From contig CAZEJT010000002.1 of assembly GCA_964512655.1 (NCBI GenBank), forward strand, positions 124,001 to 188,000: DNA of 64,000 bases, in the 5' to 3' direction. How positions within the stretch are numbered: position 1 is the first letter of the stretch; the number at the start of each line of letters is the position of its first letter. Made by a program: the position numbers and the translations under genes. Shown here in pieces: positions 15,931 through 24,443 of the stretch. This DNA is from VBOC01 sp964512655 (lineage in GTDB: Bacteria; Bacteroidota; Ignavibacteria; UBA10030; SZUA-254). The notes below the pieces were generated by a model. The model did no database searches and was not told the origin of the DNA. It worked only from the letters and a program-made list of their open reading frames with translations.

Positions 15931-16881
15931 TCATTCCTCTATATCCTTCATCTTGGAAGTCGGTCTCTCTAGTTCATTAACCGCGGCTCTAAACCCGGCG
16001 GCAAGCTTCTCTGCAGGTCCGGTTCCCCAGTAATGGAGGAAGATGACCATGGGGCGAGAGCCGGTCATGTGATGATGAATCGCCACTACATTCAGTCCGG
16101 CGGCCCTGAGTGCCTTCAGAACCGGAGTTACTTCACCCTCAAGCATCGCCACATCTCCGGCAATAGCAGCGTTTTCATCGGAACCCAGAAAAGCGGCCCA
16201 GGTGTTCAACCCCATTCGGGCGTTAATGACGGCTCCCATTTCTTTGAGCTTGACATCGTTACGGCCGATCGTAATCTTGAAGACTGCTCCATTTTGTTCC
16301 CCGTCGTGTCCGACGATTTGTGCCAGCTTCCCTGTGTTCAGTTTTCCCGGCACGGTTGCCCTGTTCGCGTCCATGTTCTTCTGTTTGATGTCTGCCGGGA
16401 TATCCTTTCCGATGAGGTCGATTGCTTTTTTAACCTTCTGGGCAAGCTCCATAGGCGTACCGTGTCCGTGGACGTGCATGAAGTAGACGTGCGGGTCGTC
16501 CCAGAAGAAATGATTGTGAAGCGCAGTGACCTCGAGACCGTTTTCGAGGAGTGCCGACATTACGGGATTCACCTCGTCTTGAAGCAGGACAAGATCTCCC
16601 ATCATGACGTCCAGGTTGTGATCGCCTCTGGTCATGGCAAGCCATCCTCCGAATCCAAAAGGCGTTGGAGTTTCAACCCCCGCCACTGTCACTTTAAGGT
16701 CGTTTCTGGGGATATTCACTTTTAGGACACTGTCTTTGAAGTCTCCCTTCTTGCCGAGGACGTCGATGACCTCTTGGTAATCCTTCGGCATGACTTGAGC
16801 GTGCGTCAACGCGAATGGTATGATGTTCGCGATTGTCGCGATGGTAAACACGACGAACCATCTCAGCAGAGCGTTGTTCAT
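15931..16881 (-). CDS. DUF1259-domain periplasmic protein
   Basis: 316 aa from the ATG at 16881, preceded (reading leftward) by AAAGGA six bases away; a longer frame to 17193 runs into a pseudogene and is rejected. A signal peptide (FVVFTIATIANIIPFALTHA) is present. The protein holds two DUF1259-type repeats: one with LENGLEVTALHNHFFWDDPH and VYFMHVHGHG, the other with LRAAGLNVVAIHHHMTGSRP and MVIFLHYWGTG. The paired His clusters suggest metal binding. Related proteins are annotated as LppY/LpqO-like; their function is unknown. Confidence 0.85.
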   Translation of the reverse strand: MNNALLRWFVVFTIATIANIIPFALTHAQVMPKDYQEVIDVLGKKGDFKDSVLKVNIPRNDLKVTVAGVETPTPFGFGGWLAMTRGDHNLDVMMGDLVLLQDEVNPVMSALLENGLEVTALHNHFFWDDPHVYFMHVHGHGTPMELAQKVKKAIDLIGKDIPADIKQKNMDANRATVPGKLNTGKLAQIVGHDGEQNGAVFKITIGRNDVKLKEMGAVINARMGLNTWAAFLGSDENAAIAGDVAMLEGEVTPVLKALRAAGLNVVAIHHHMTGSRPMVIFLHYWGTGPAEKLAAGFRAAVNELERPTSKMKDIEE

Positions 16882-16939
16882 GTTCGTTCCTTTCATTTCC
16901 GCGTTGGGTACTTGTTCAAGTGGCGTGGAAGCGACGCGG

Positions 16940-17591
16940 CTACCGAAAACGCAGGACAACCCCTTCGAGCGGCCAGCGCGCCCTCCCTTTGAGGGTATCC
17001 GGGTAGACGGCGAATCTTTCCGACGGATGAAATGGAAACGGTGAGCCGAACGTATACGCTCCGTCGCTGTCCGCATCCCGGAAACCCGAAACGGTATACT
17101 TCCCCTCCACAATACGATCGAGTAAAAACTTCCCCGGTGCTTCAATCGCTCCTCCCACGGGTCTCGCGTTGCTTCCTGAAATATTCGAGGCACTCAGATA
17201 GATTTTCCCGGCCCCCGAAGTGGACTCGTCCTCTACTTTCCCCCCGATGCTCGACACCATTTTTTCATCGAGCGTCCTGCACCTCCGCGCCCTCGGAGTA
17301 TCGCCGGCGGCATGCCCGGTGAGATCTCGTATCGAGTCGAGGCCCACCGTGAGAGATAAAGAGCGAACCTGCCACGCTCGCGTGATCCACGTACTTGGAG
17401 AATGCCAGGACGATCCTGCCCTCGTGTATGTTGAGCGATCCGGGAACCGGTTCCGTAGCGATGATTTCAGGGGGAGTCGTATCGGGTGGGCCGCCCGAGG
17501 GCGCGATCTGACCCGCGAAAAAAAAGGAGGTGCTGAGGAGACACACCCAGCAAAGGGCCTGGAGTACATTCGGGAGCGAAAGGAAGCTCAT
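16940..17591 (-). pseudogene. Decayed copy of the Ig-like lipoprotein gene (large internal deletion)
   Basis: Read leftward from ATG 17591 the frame gives APSGGPPDTTPPEIIATEP through VAGSLFIS, matching the start of the intact gene at 24444-26150. It then jumps, with a frame change near 17349-17357, to DSIRDLTGHAAGDTP and continues to the homologous end WPLEGVVLRFR. About 1,055 bases (~350 codons) are missing relative to the intact gene. The join lies in a GAGAGA-like microhomology. The lipobox Cys of the intact copy (SFFCAG) is Phe here (SFFFAG). The C-terminal part is only about 70% identical in protein, so this was a diverged copy before it broke. Confidence 0.88.
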
Positions 17592-17812
17592 CCCTGTTCC
17601 TTCAACGCATCCTGCTCTTCACGGAATTTGTGGAACCGGCGGGCCGCTCTCTGGTGCTCCTTGTAGTTGCGCGTAAAGGTGTGCCCTCCCTGTCCGTTCG
17701 CCACGAAGTAGAAGTACTTGTGCCGCACGGGATACAGTGCCGCATAAATGGAGGCACGCGCGGGGTTGTTGATCGGTCCGGGAGGAAGTCCGGGGTGACG
17801 GTACGTGTTAAC
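17588..17812 (-). pseudogene. 3' fragment of a second mltG copy
   Basis: Read leftward, this fragment encodes 73 residues homologous to the end of MltG (GLPPGPINNPARASIYAALY through KFREEQDALKEQG) with an intact stop that overlaps the following lipoprotein start, exactly as at 26147. It breaks off at 17812, 11 bases before the end of the subtilase gene. Compared with the intact gene, about 25 of 222 bases differ but only two residues do. Most changes are therefore synonymous, which suggests the copy evolved under selection before being truncated here. Confidence 0.88.
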
Positions 17813-17823
17813 CTGCCCCCAGT

Positions 17824-20800
17824 TTACTTCGCAAGCACCATCTTCTTCACGCCCACAAACTTCCCTGCCTGGAGACGGTAGAAGTAGACTCCGCTCGGCA
17901 AGCTGCTGGCATCGAAATCTACAGACATATACCCCTCTGCCTGAAATCCGTCAATCAACCTCGCGACTTCACGACCCAAGACGTCGAAGATTGCCAGCGT
18001 GACGTATGTATTCGCCGGCAACACGAATGAGATCTGAGTAGAAGGATTGAAAGGGTTGGGGAAGTTCTGCCAAACCCTGAACGAAATTGGGGCATGGTTG
18101 ATCCCTTGTTCGCTGTTAGCTTCGATCGGAATATCAGTCGTCCGACCGGTGAGAAGAGCCCGCTCATGGATCCTGATGCCCTGCAAGAGGAAGTCCAGAC
18201 CTTCTGGGTCAATTGCCAGGGCACGAGCTCTCATATAATTGTATGTCGCGATCGCTCCTACCGTGTCCCCATTTGCCAGGTAGGAGGTGAGTTTTCCTGA
18301 TTGGCAATACATCCACAAATCATCGGATCCATCGCTAAGCGGAATCGTGTTTGCGAGCGTCATCGCGCCACTGAAGTCGTGGTTCGCCACATTCTCGCGT
18401 AGCCTGTAGGCGAGAGAGACCTCCCTCAGGTAAGGCAAACCAGTCCTCGATGCAACACCCTGCAAAAATGTTTCCCAGGCAATTCCTAGGGCGCCTTGGA
18501 ATCTGCCACCCGCACCCACAAAGCCTGCTAACTGACGTAAGCAATCCACCGCATTCCCGCTATCGCCTTCCACTCGACCCCGGAGATACTTTATCCAGTT
18601 AAGCATCCGTTGTCGACTGAGGCCCATCGGCGAACTGACACTTGTCGACGGCGCAAACAGGCGTTCCGTTTCTTCTCCATCTCGCCCAGCTACCATAAGG
18701 GGTGCCAAGGGTTGGTTGGCTGGTTCAGTAAAGCAATTGGACGGATCAACCGGACCGTTGAACCTCGCTTGGTCAGGCGGACACGCATCCCAATATGTCA
18801 GCTGCGCTTTGACGGCGGTGGCGGTATTATTATTTATATAGTAGCTCCAAGGAAATTGGCGGAGATAAACGTGATTGTATCCCCCGTGATCCGAGGTGGT
18901 CGTTTGCCAGTAACAGCCTCCAGGCGGTGCAACCTGCAACGGCTCAAATGAGCCCAGACTTATTGAATACTCATCTCCGGGACAGATGTATTCACTGTAG
19001 GTCACTCTTTCGCCGAGGAACGCACCACCAGCCTTCACTTTTAACTGATCTGTGTTGAATGAAAGGTCATTATTCCCGGGGCTAATCCCATCGGGTGTAA
19101 ACCAGACATAGCTTGCCAGACCATCTGAGTAGATACCCGGGCCCGTGTTATGATGAAGTCCTGAAGAGCTCAGATACACGACGGAGTTGTATAAATAGAT
19201 GCCACCATACGTGCTGTTTGTACTATACGTCACAGTTGTTCCGTTGCTCAAATCAGCTCGCGAATTGTTCAGTCCGATCCCGACAGCATTCGACCGTATG
19301 TCACAAGCCTGCATCTGCAGAGAGGCTGAACTCATGCCATTATCTTGTGCGTATATTCCGTAATTCAAACAACCGAAAATCACACTGTTTGAGATCTGCG
19401 TCGAAGCTGAAGTTTCATCAATTATCCCCCACGTTGCGAAACTTATGTTCGTATAACTGATCTGGTTAGGTCCGCCGTACAGATAAACACCATCCCAGTC
19501 GCCCGGGTTCTGGGGGGATGATCTTGACGTGAATGTGACTGGCGAAGCTGCGGTTCCATTAGTTGTGAGGGAGCCATGAACCACCATCCGACTGCTCGCG
19601 CTGAATGCCATCGCTGAACCCGGTTGCATTGTGAATACTGTTCCTCCATCAACATACAGGGAGGCACCCGGGTTCAACGCCAGTGTTATCCCCGACGGGA
19701 CAACAGTATTGCTCGAGACCTCATACGATCCGCTCGAAAGAAGTATCGTCTGGCCGCTGACCACATCACTGAGGGCCGCTTGAAGGGTCGGATAGGCCCC
19801 TGGCACAGACACGATGGGATTGCGACGCAGTATGCTATAGGCGTAAGAAACGCCATTTGCATCCGTCGGATACAAGCCTATGAAATGTCCGTCGGATCTG
19901 CTGAATACCTCGTATACATATGTTCTGAGAGTCGCCCCCGTCGAGGTGACTGTACCCGGGACTATATCGCAGTACGGCGTCGCAAAATTATATCCTGCGT
20001 TGGAGACGTTCCATCCAATTGACGCGACTCCTCTTCCCCATACAAAGGGCTGGATAGCCGCCGAAAAGGAAACGTTCCGTCGGATCTCATGGCGCTTGAC
20101 AAAGTATGCACCCTGCGGCAGGCCACTCACATCGAATATCGCCATCTCATATAAATCTGTAGCTCCCATATCTGTGCCACCTGGCCCGGCGGAGCGCTGT
20201 TCAAACACATATTGCGGTCCCAGGAGATCAAGAGCTTTCCGGGCATTAACACGACCATACCCGACGTTGATGTTCCATCCATTCTGATCGTATGTATACA
20301 GGTCCGGCCTCACCTTCTCTGCAGAAAGCTCAATTAATCTGATGATATCGTCATTGTAGAGAGTGGAGCTGTAACCTTTGAGAAGCGAGGCAATCCCAGT
20401 AACCACGGGAGCTGCGCTCGACGTGCCATACTTGTAGCCGTATGAACCGCTGGATGTCGGAAGGGTGGAATAGATCTGCGTGGGTTCTGTCCCCCCGGTC
20501 GACCCCTCTCCACCCGGAGCCGCCACCGAGATGTACGCCTTGGCATTAGGATTACTGTAGCTTGCTTTTGCGTCAAGATTATTCGTCGCACCCACGTTGA
20601 TGATGCCTTGGCCATAAGTATTTGGATAGTCCCAATCGCCGCTTGGTTCTGGCATCGCCACGGCTGAGACTCTATTGGATTTGTAGGCGTAAGCGAATGC
20701 GTCATTGATGTCTATCTCGTAATTCGGATGACCCCAGCTGTGGTTTAGCACCAAATCTCCTGCATCCACTGCATTTCTAATAACTTGAGCGGTGCTCGAT

Positions 20801-21573
20801 TGATCTGGTCCTAAAGTGCGTGTGTCGATACGTGTTTGCCAGTCGACCCCTGCGATCCCGGTTGAATTGCCTCCGGTCGCCGCAGCAACCCCTGCCACAT
20901 GTGTTGCATGATCGCTAACCGGCGAAGTCAAATCTCCCGAAACTCGGTTCGAAAAATCCGGATGCGTTTCCTGAACACGTCCATTGTCCACGATTCCAAT
21001 CCTTGTGTTGGGATTACCCGTCGTGATGTCCCACGCAGCCTCCGCATGAATATCTGCGCCCACCGCGCCGCCAGACTGTCCGGTATTATTGAGCCCCCAT
21101 TGACGGCTGAAGCTAAGGTCGTTCGGCATCAATCGAACTTTTGGCACTCCATTTCGGCCCGCGAAGACGACGCTGCTAAGTTCCTTGAGTCGAGCGATCA
21201 GGGAATCTCGGTTCCGCCACACCGGAAGAGCCAGGGCAAAGATGTTCGTAAGATCCATGCTTCTTACTTCACGCCCCTCAGCACTTATTCTTAAAGTGTC
21301 GCGCGCTTGAAAACTTGGATGTCCTTTGCGAATCCTCTGGACATCAAACCCCACCAGCACATTCTTCAAGATGCTGTCGACTTTCTCCAGATCTGCCAGC
21401 GCGGCCTCGATCTGACCCTGGTGCAATTGTACTGCATTTGGCCTGAACATCACTATCACCTCACGGTTCACAACTGACTCCGGGATTTGCGATGGTAGAA
21501 CACCCGCACAAACGAGTAGAACCGTAAATAGAGTGATGAATCTCTGCAACAAGCCTAACTTCCCTCCGTACAT
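17824..21573 (-). CDS. Large secreted subtilase (S8) with beta-helix region and type IX sorting domain
   Basis: 1249 aa; AAAAGGAGG lies just before the ATG at 21573. Signal peptide ~10-28, propeptide to ~150, then an S8 domain: Asp196 (RIGIVDNGR), His222 (DHATHVAGVA, where HGTH is usual) and Ser385 (YGTSSAAPV). The segment that normally reads AAGN, giving the oxyanion-hole Asn, is AVAMPEPSG here, so activity may be altered. Residues ~590-850 are Ser/Asn-rich short repeats typical of a right-handed beta-helix. The end (NFPNPFNPST ... GREVARLIDG ... SGVYFYRLQ) is a Por/T9SS C-terminal sorting domain, implying outer-membrane secretion and surface attachment or release. Confidence 0.9.
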   Translation of the reverse strand: MYGGKLGLLQRFITLFTVLLVCAGVLPSQIPESVVNREVIVMFRPNAVQLHQGQIEAALADLEKVDSILKNVLVGFDVQRIRKGHPSFQARDTLRISAEGREVRSMDLTNIFALALPVWRNRDSLIARLKELSSVVFAGRNGVPKVRLMPNDLSFSRQWGLNNTGQSGGAVGADIHAEAAWDITTGNPNTRIGIVDNGRVQETHPDFSNRVSGDLTSPVSDHATHVAGVAAATGGNSTGIAGVDWQTRIDTRTLGPDQSSTAQVIRNAVDAGDLVLNHSWGHPNYEIDINDAFAYAYKSNRVSAVAMPEPSGDWDYPNTYGQGIINVGATNNLDAKASYSNPNAKAYISVAAPGGEGSTGGTEPTQIYSTLPTSSGSYGYKYGTSSAAPVVTGIASLLKGYSSTLYNDDIIRLIELSAEKVRPDLYTYDQNGWNINVGYGRVNARKALDLLGPQYVFEQRSAGPGGTDMGATDLYEMAIFDVSGLPQGAYFVKRHEIRRNVSFSAAIQPFVWGRGVASIGWNVSNAGYNFATPYCDIVPGTVTSTGATLRTYVYEVFSRSDGHFIGLYPTDANGVSYAYSILRRNPIVSVPGAYPTLQAALSDVVSGQTILLSSGSYEVSSNTVVPSGITLALNPGASLYVDGGTVFTMQPGSAMAFSASSRMVVHGSLTTNGTAASPVTFTSRSSPQNPGDWDGVYLYGGPNQISYTNISFATWGIIDETSASTQISNSVIFGCLNYGIYAQDNGMSSASLQMQACDIRSNAVGIGLNNSRADLSNGTTVTYSTNSTYGGIYLYNSVVYLSSSGLHHNTGPGIYSDGLASYVWFTPDGISPGNNDLSFNTDQLKVKAGGAFLGERVTYSEYICPGDEYSISLGSFEPLQVAPPGGCYWQTTTSDHGGYNHVYLRQFPWSYYINNNTATAVKAQLTYWDACPPDQARFNGPVDPSNCFTEPANQPLAPLMVAGRDGEETERLFAPSTSVSSPMGLSRQRMLNWIKYLRGRVEGDSGNAVDCLRQLAGFVGAGGRFQGALGIAWETFLQGVASRTGLPYLREVSLAYRLRENVANHDFSGAMTLANTIPLSDGSDDLWMYCQSGKLTSYLANGDTVGAIATYNYMRARALAIDPEGLDFLLQGIRIHERALLTGRTTDIPIEANSEQGINHAPISFRVWQNFPNPFNPSTQISFVLPANTYVTLAIFDVLGREVARLIDGFQAEGYMSVDFDASSLPSGVYFYRLQAGKFVGVKKMVLAK

Positions 21574-21854
21574 GGCCCACCTCCTTTTGGTTTAACCAAC
21601 ACCTCTGTGGGATATATGAAGAAACACAGGTCTGACGATTCGAAACCCCCACAAGACAAACCTCTGACACGTTGCCCGCCCTCTGGTGGCTTGTCAGGGA
21701 TGGGGAGTCTTCGCCAGATCTGATTGGCGATTCCCGCGTTCGCGAGCCATCCCTCATTCATGCAGATAGAAACTTGACGACCTTCGAACAAGCTGCTCGC
21801 GCTTACGAGTTCAGCTCTAGCTCCAATGTAATATCGTTCTCCAAGGTGGGCCAC

Positions 21855-22853
21855 CTAGTGATTGAATGTCAGTTGTCTCTTCTCTCCAGTCCCCACATTT
21901 ATCATCCAGAACACGCCGTTCGAAATGGTGTAGTCGGTGTACCTGAAACTGAGGAAGACGATTTCATCACCTCCATTGTTCCATGCAAACATCTGGCCTG
22001 CTCCTTCCGTTGTCAACTGGCGAATATTTGTACCATCACCGTTCATGAGCCAAATGTTTCCCACACCTCCCACCGACTGTGACCAAAATGCAATCGTCTT
22101 GCCATCTGATGAGACCTTAGGATTCAAGTTTTCGTTTCCCACGATCGCATTAAGCGTGTCAGATTGATTCCCCGGTGTGAGATAGAAGCGAATGAATTTT
22201 GTTCCGTTGCTGATCGCACTGATACCATGAACTGCAATGATGCTAGCCCCGTCCGGAAACCAGGAAGGATAGGCGGCTCCGAAGAGGCTTCTCCGGGCAG
22301 TGCCATCTCCTCGCATGACCCATATCCCCGCAGGTCCGCTTGTGTCCTCCAACGACCTGTCATATGCAATCCACTGGCCATCCGGGCTCCACGCAGGCGA
22401 GTAATTTCCCCCCGCTACCGTCAATTGAACCAATGAAGTTGAATCGATTGAGTTTCCCGTGAACCTGATCTTGAAAATGTTCCCCACCAGCTCGATTGCG
22501 AGCCATTGCCCATCTGGCGACCAGGACGGTCCGTTGAGGAGATGGGGGAAGACCCTTCTCATATCTCTGCCTGTTGAATCAATAAGCCAAAAGCCAGAGG
22601 AGTCGTTTTGGAAAGTATAATTGACATCGGCTAAGCATGGACCATTATATTTCAGCTCGATCCTTTTGAGGGGGACGTGGTTAAATCCGAGCACTATCCC
22701 TGCCGGGTGCCACACCGGATCAGAGTACGCTGAGGACGCAAGCAGCCCGATAGGTGGAGGACAACCATCGTCGTTCTTGCATCCGCTCGCACCGAGCGAT
22801 AACGTGAACAAAGAGATTGTTGTGAGAAAATAGTGAGCTTTGACGCTGCGCAT
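21855..22853 (-). CDS. TolB-like beta-propeller lipoprotein (WD40/PD40 repeats)
   Basis: 332 aa from the ATG at 22853, which gives a lipoprotein signal peptide (ISLFTLSLGASGC). The mature protein repeats PD40-type blades: GPSWSPDGQWLAIELVGNIF, SPAWSPDGQWIAYDRS, PSWFPDGASIIAVHG, NPKVSSDGKTIAFWS and IWLMNGDGTNIRQLTTEGAG. These form a propeller like TolB or the DPP-IV N-domain. It probably sits in a membrane leaflet facing the periplasm as a binding or scaffold protein. It is 281 bases upstream of the subtilase; that gap holds only weak antisense frames. No specific partner can be named. Confidence 0.8.
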   Translation of the reverse strand: MRSVKAHYFLTTISLFTLSLGASGCKNDDGCPPPIGLLASSAYSDPVWHPAGIVLGFNHVPLKRIELKYNGPCLADVNYTFQNDSSGFWLIDSTGRDMRRVFPHLLNGPSWSPDGQWLAIELVGNIFKIRFTGNSIDSTSLVQLTVAGGNYSPAWSPDGQWIAYDRSLEDTSGPAGIWVMRGDGTARRSLFGAAYPSWFPDGASIIAVHGISAISNGTKFIRFYLTPGNQSDTLNAIVGNENLNPKVSSDGKTIAFWSQSVGGVGNIWLMNGDGTNIRQLTTEGAGQMFAWNNGGDEIVFLSFRYTDYTISNGVFWMINVGTGEKRQLTFNH

Positions 22854-23845
22854 GCTCTTCAATCGCCGATCTTCACTCCAACATAGTGCAGCTTTGCCTC
22901 TCCTAGGGTCGATGCTTCCCTCGGAGGATCCTGATTTTAAACCGTCGCCGATATGCCAAAATTGTCGGCTCCCTGAGCAATACATCCTGAGGGTAAATCA
23001 ATTTCTTCGGGGCCACTGAAAGTTCGCAGTGGTATTGATCATAACATCTGCCACCTTTCCATCGGCATGGTGAAGAAAAATCGTCTCCGATTAGAACCCC
23101 AAACAAATGCGCAAAGGCTGCTGCAATACCCCTGTCGGTAAAAGGGAATGGACGCTCCAGCAATCGCTTTGATGGTCAGGGCAGGCGAGGAGTTGATTGC
23201 TCCCGGGGCGACGACGGATTCTAGTAAAGTCCACCGCAAAAGTCAAGCTTCTCAGAGCCAAGGATGGGAAGAGAATTGATTTAGCAGCAGCCATACCAAG
23301 AGGCCGTGCGACACTGGCATCCTCATTAGACGGAGTCTGCCGAGGGGTGATTACTCACACGGTCACTATCCTGGACTCGGCAGCGTATTGCCAGTCCTCT
23401 AAATCAAACGATCTCGATTGTTTACTGCCCTCATATTACCCATCCACCGATTCGCTACCCCCCCGGCCAAACACCCAGATCGCCTACTTTTCTGAGGCAT
23501 TCACCCCTCTATTAGGAAGCTTTCCTCCCCCGATGAATGAACGAGACTTGTTCCCGAACCCACGGAACAGGGGATTATTCACAATTGGGGGATCCCTAAT
23601 TCTTTGATTCGAGTAACCCCCGACGGCGGACAGATGTCACGCTCAGGCGAGCGAACGCATCTGTCGTCACGAGGCAACGATCCATGACGCACGAACATGA
23701 GCTTAACGAGCAGAGTCTCACAAACTTCTATTCATTTTTTCATGGTAGCTCCTTTCTTTGTTAGTTTTGACTTCCAAAGTTTTCATAGCAATGCTTCAGG
23801 CAATTATCCCCCGAAGTCGAAGGAAATTAGAAAACATTTTCGCGG
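22854..23845. other. Gene-poor 992-base stretch
   Basis: I see no convincing gene on either strand; short open frames lack ribosome-binding sites and family motifs. Two things stand out: a long nested hairpin at 23629-23665, and on the minus strand a strong ribosome-binding site (AAAGGAG, 23749-23755) before ATG 23743 that opens only three codons (stop at 23732-23734). The latter looks like the 5' end of a lost gene. Codon-like order is absent, consistent with decayed accessory DNA. Confidence 0.6.
23629..23665. repeat. Nested long hairpin
   Basis: Outer arms GACAGATG (23629-23636) and CATCTGTC (23658-23665) pair perfectly over 8 bp and enclose a second stem, CGCTC (23640-23644) and GAGCG (23649-23653), with an AGGC loop. 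There is no T-run next to it, so it is not a standard terminator. Its origin is unknown. Confidence 0.65.
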
Positions 23846-24322
23846 TCATGAAGCTAGCAGATGAACAAGGAATGATTTTCGTCTTCGATCTTTGATCACA
23901 TGCGGCTCTCTCCTTGCCACCTTCGGTGAATCGCTACTGGGAACTTCAAGGATCTGAAAGAGACCTGAAGGATCTTCGATCGTTTTGCCCTTCGCCACAG
24001 ATGCTCGTTTCCCAAGTAAAAGGTGAGCAGTCGTCCACCGGTGGGTCCTGTATTGGTAACACTTCACTGCCCAACCATTGGACTCACCGCTCCGCACCTC
24101 ATTCGCCTGTTCATCAATTTCAGTGTTAGCTCCTAGGGGATCGGTGAATCCCTGGTTGTAAACAAACTGTTTTCTTGTAGAGTCCAATAACCAGAATGTT
24201 AAGGCCATAAACGGAATTCGAAGAACTGAGTTCATTGGGTTTGCGTTGGCCCTTTGTGCCACATCCTTCTGATACAAACCGAGGTCAAGCCAACCCTGAC
24301 GGATATGATCATCCAAGGCCAC
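23846..24322 (-). CDS. Doubtful hypothetical protein
   Basis: A 158-codon open frame starting at GTG 24322. It has no clear ribosome-binding site, no signal peptide and no motif I recognise. A central segment (MALTFWLLDSTRKQFVYNQG) vaguely resembles a strand pair of the TolB-like lipoprotein upstream (GFWLIDSTGRDMRR), so it could be a fragment of a related propeller protein; the match is too short to rely on. It lies between the gene-poor stretch and the GC-rich operon, in low-GC sequence. Confidence 0.3.
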   Translation of the reverse strand: MALDDHIRQGWLDLGLYQKDVAQRANANPMNSVLRIPFMALTFWLLDSTRKQFVYNQGFTDPLGANTEIDEQANEVRSGESNGWAVKCYQYRTHRWTTAHLLLGKRASVAKGKTIEDPSGLFQILEVPSSDSPKVARREPHVIKDRRRKSFLVHLLAS

Positions 24323-24443
24323 GGGTGCTCAAGGGAAGCCGGATTGCGTGATCCTTTGGCTCGAAGGGTCAGGTAGAAATATTGCAACGCGACCTTGAGG
24401 GTACATCGCGATGCCGTTGGGGAGTGGCGCGCCAGGGGGCGGC

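Noticed and set aside
16882..17193. N-terminal extension of the DUF1259 protein
   Set aside because: It overlaps the lipoprotein pseudogene, whereas ATG 16881 has its own ribosome-binding site and signal peptide.
21574..21854. Short minus-strand frames between the TolB-like and subtilase genes
   Set aside because: No ribosome-binding site and no similarity; one frame contains AELVSAS, a string I associate with intergenic repeats, but one short match is not enough to call a repeat.
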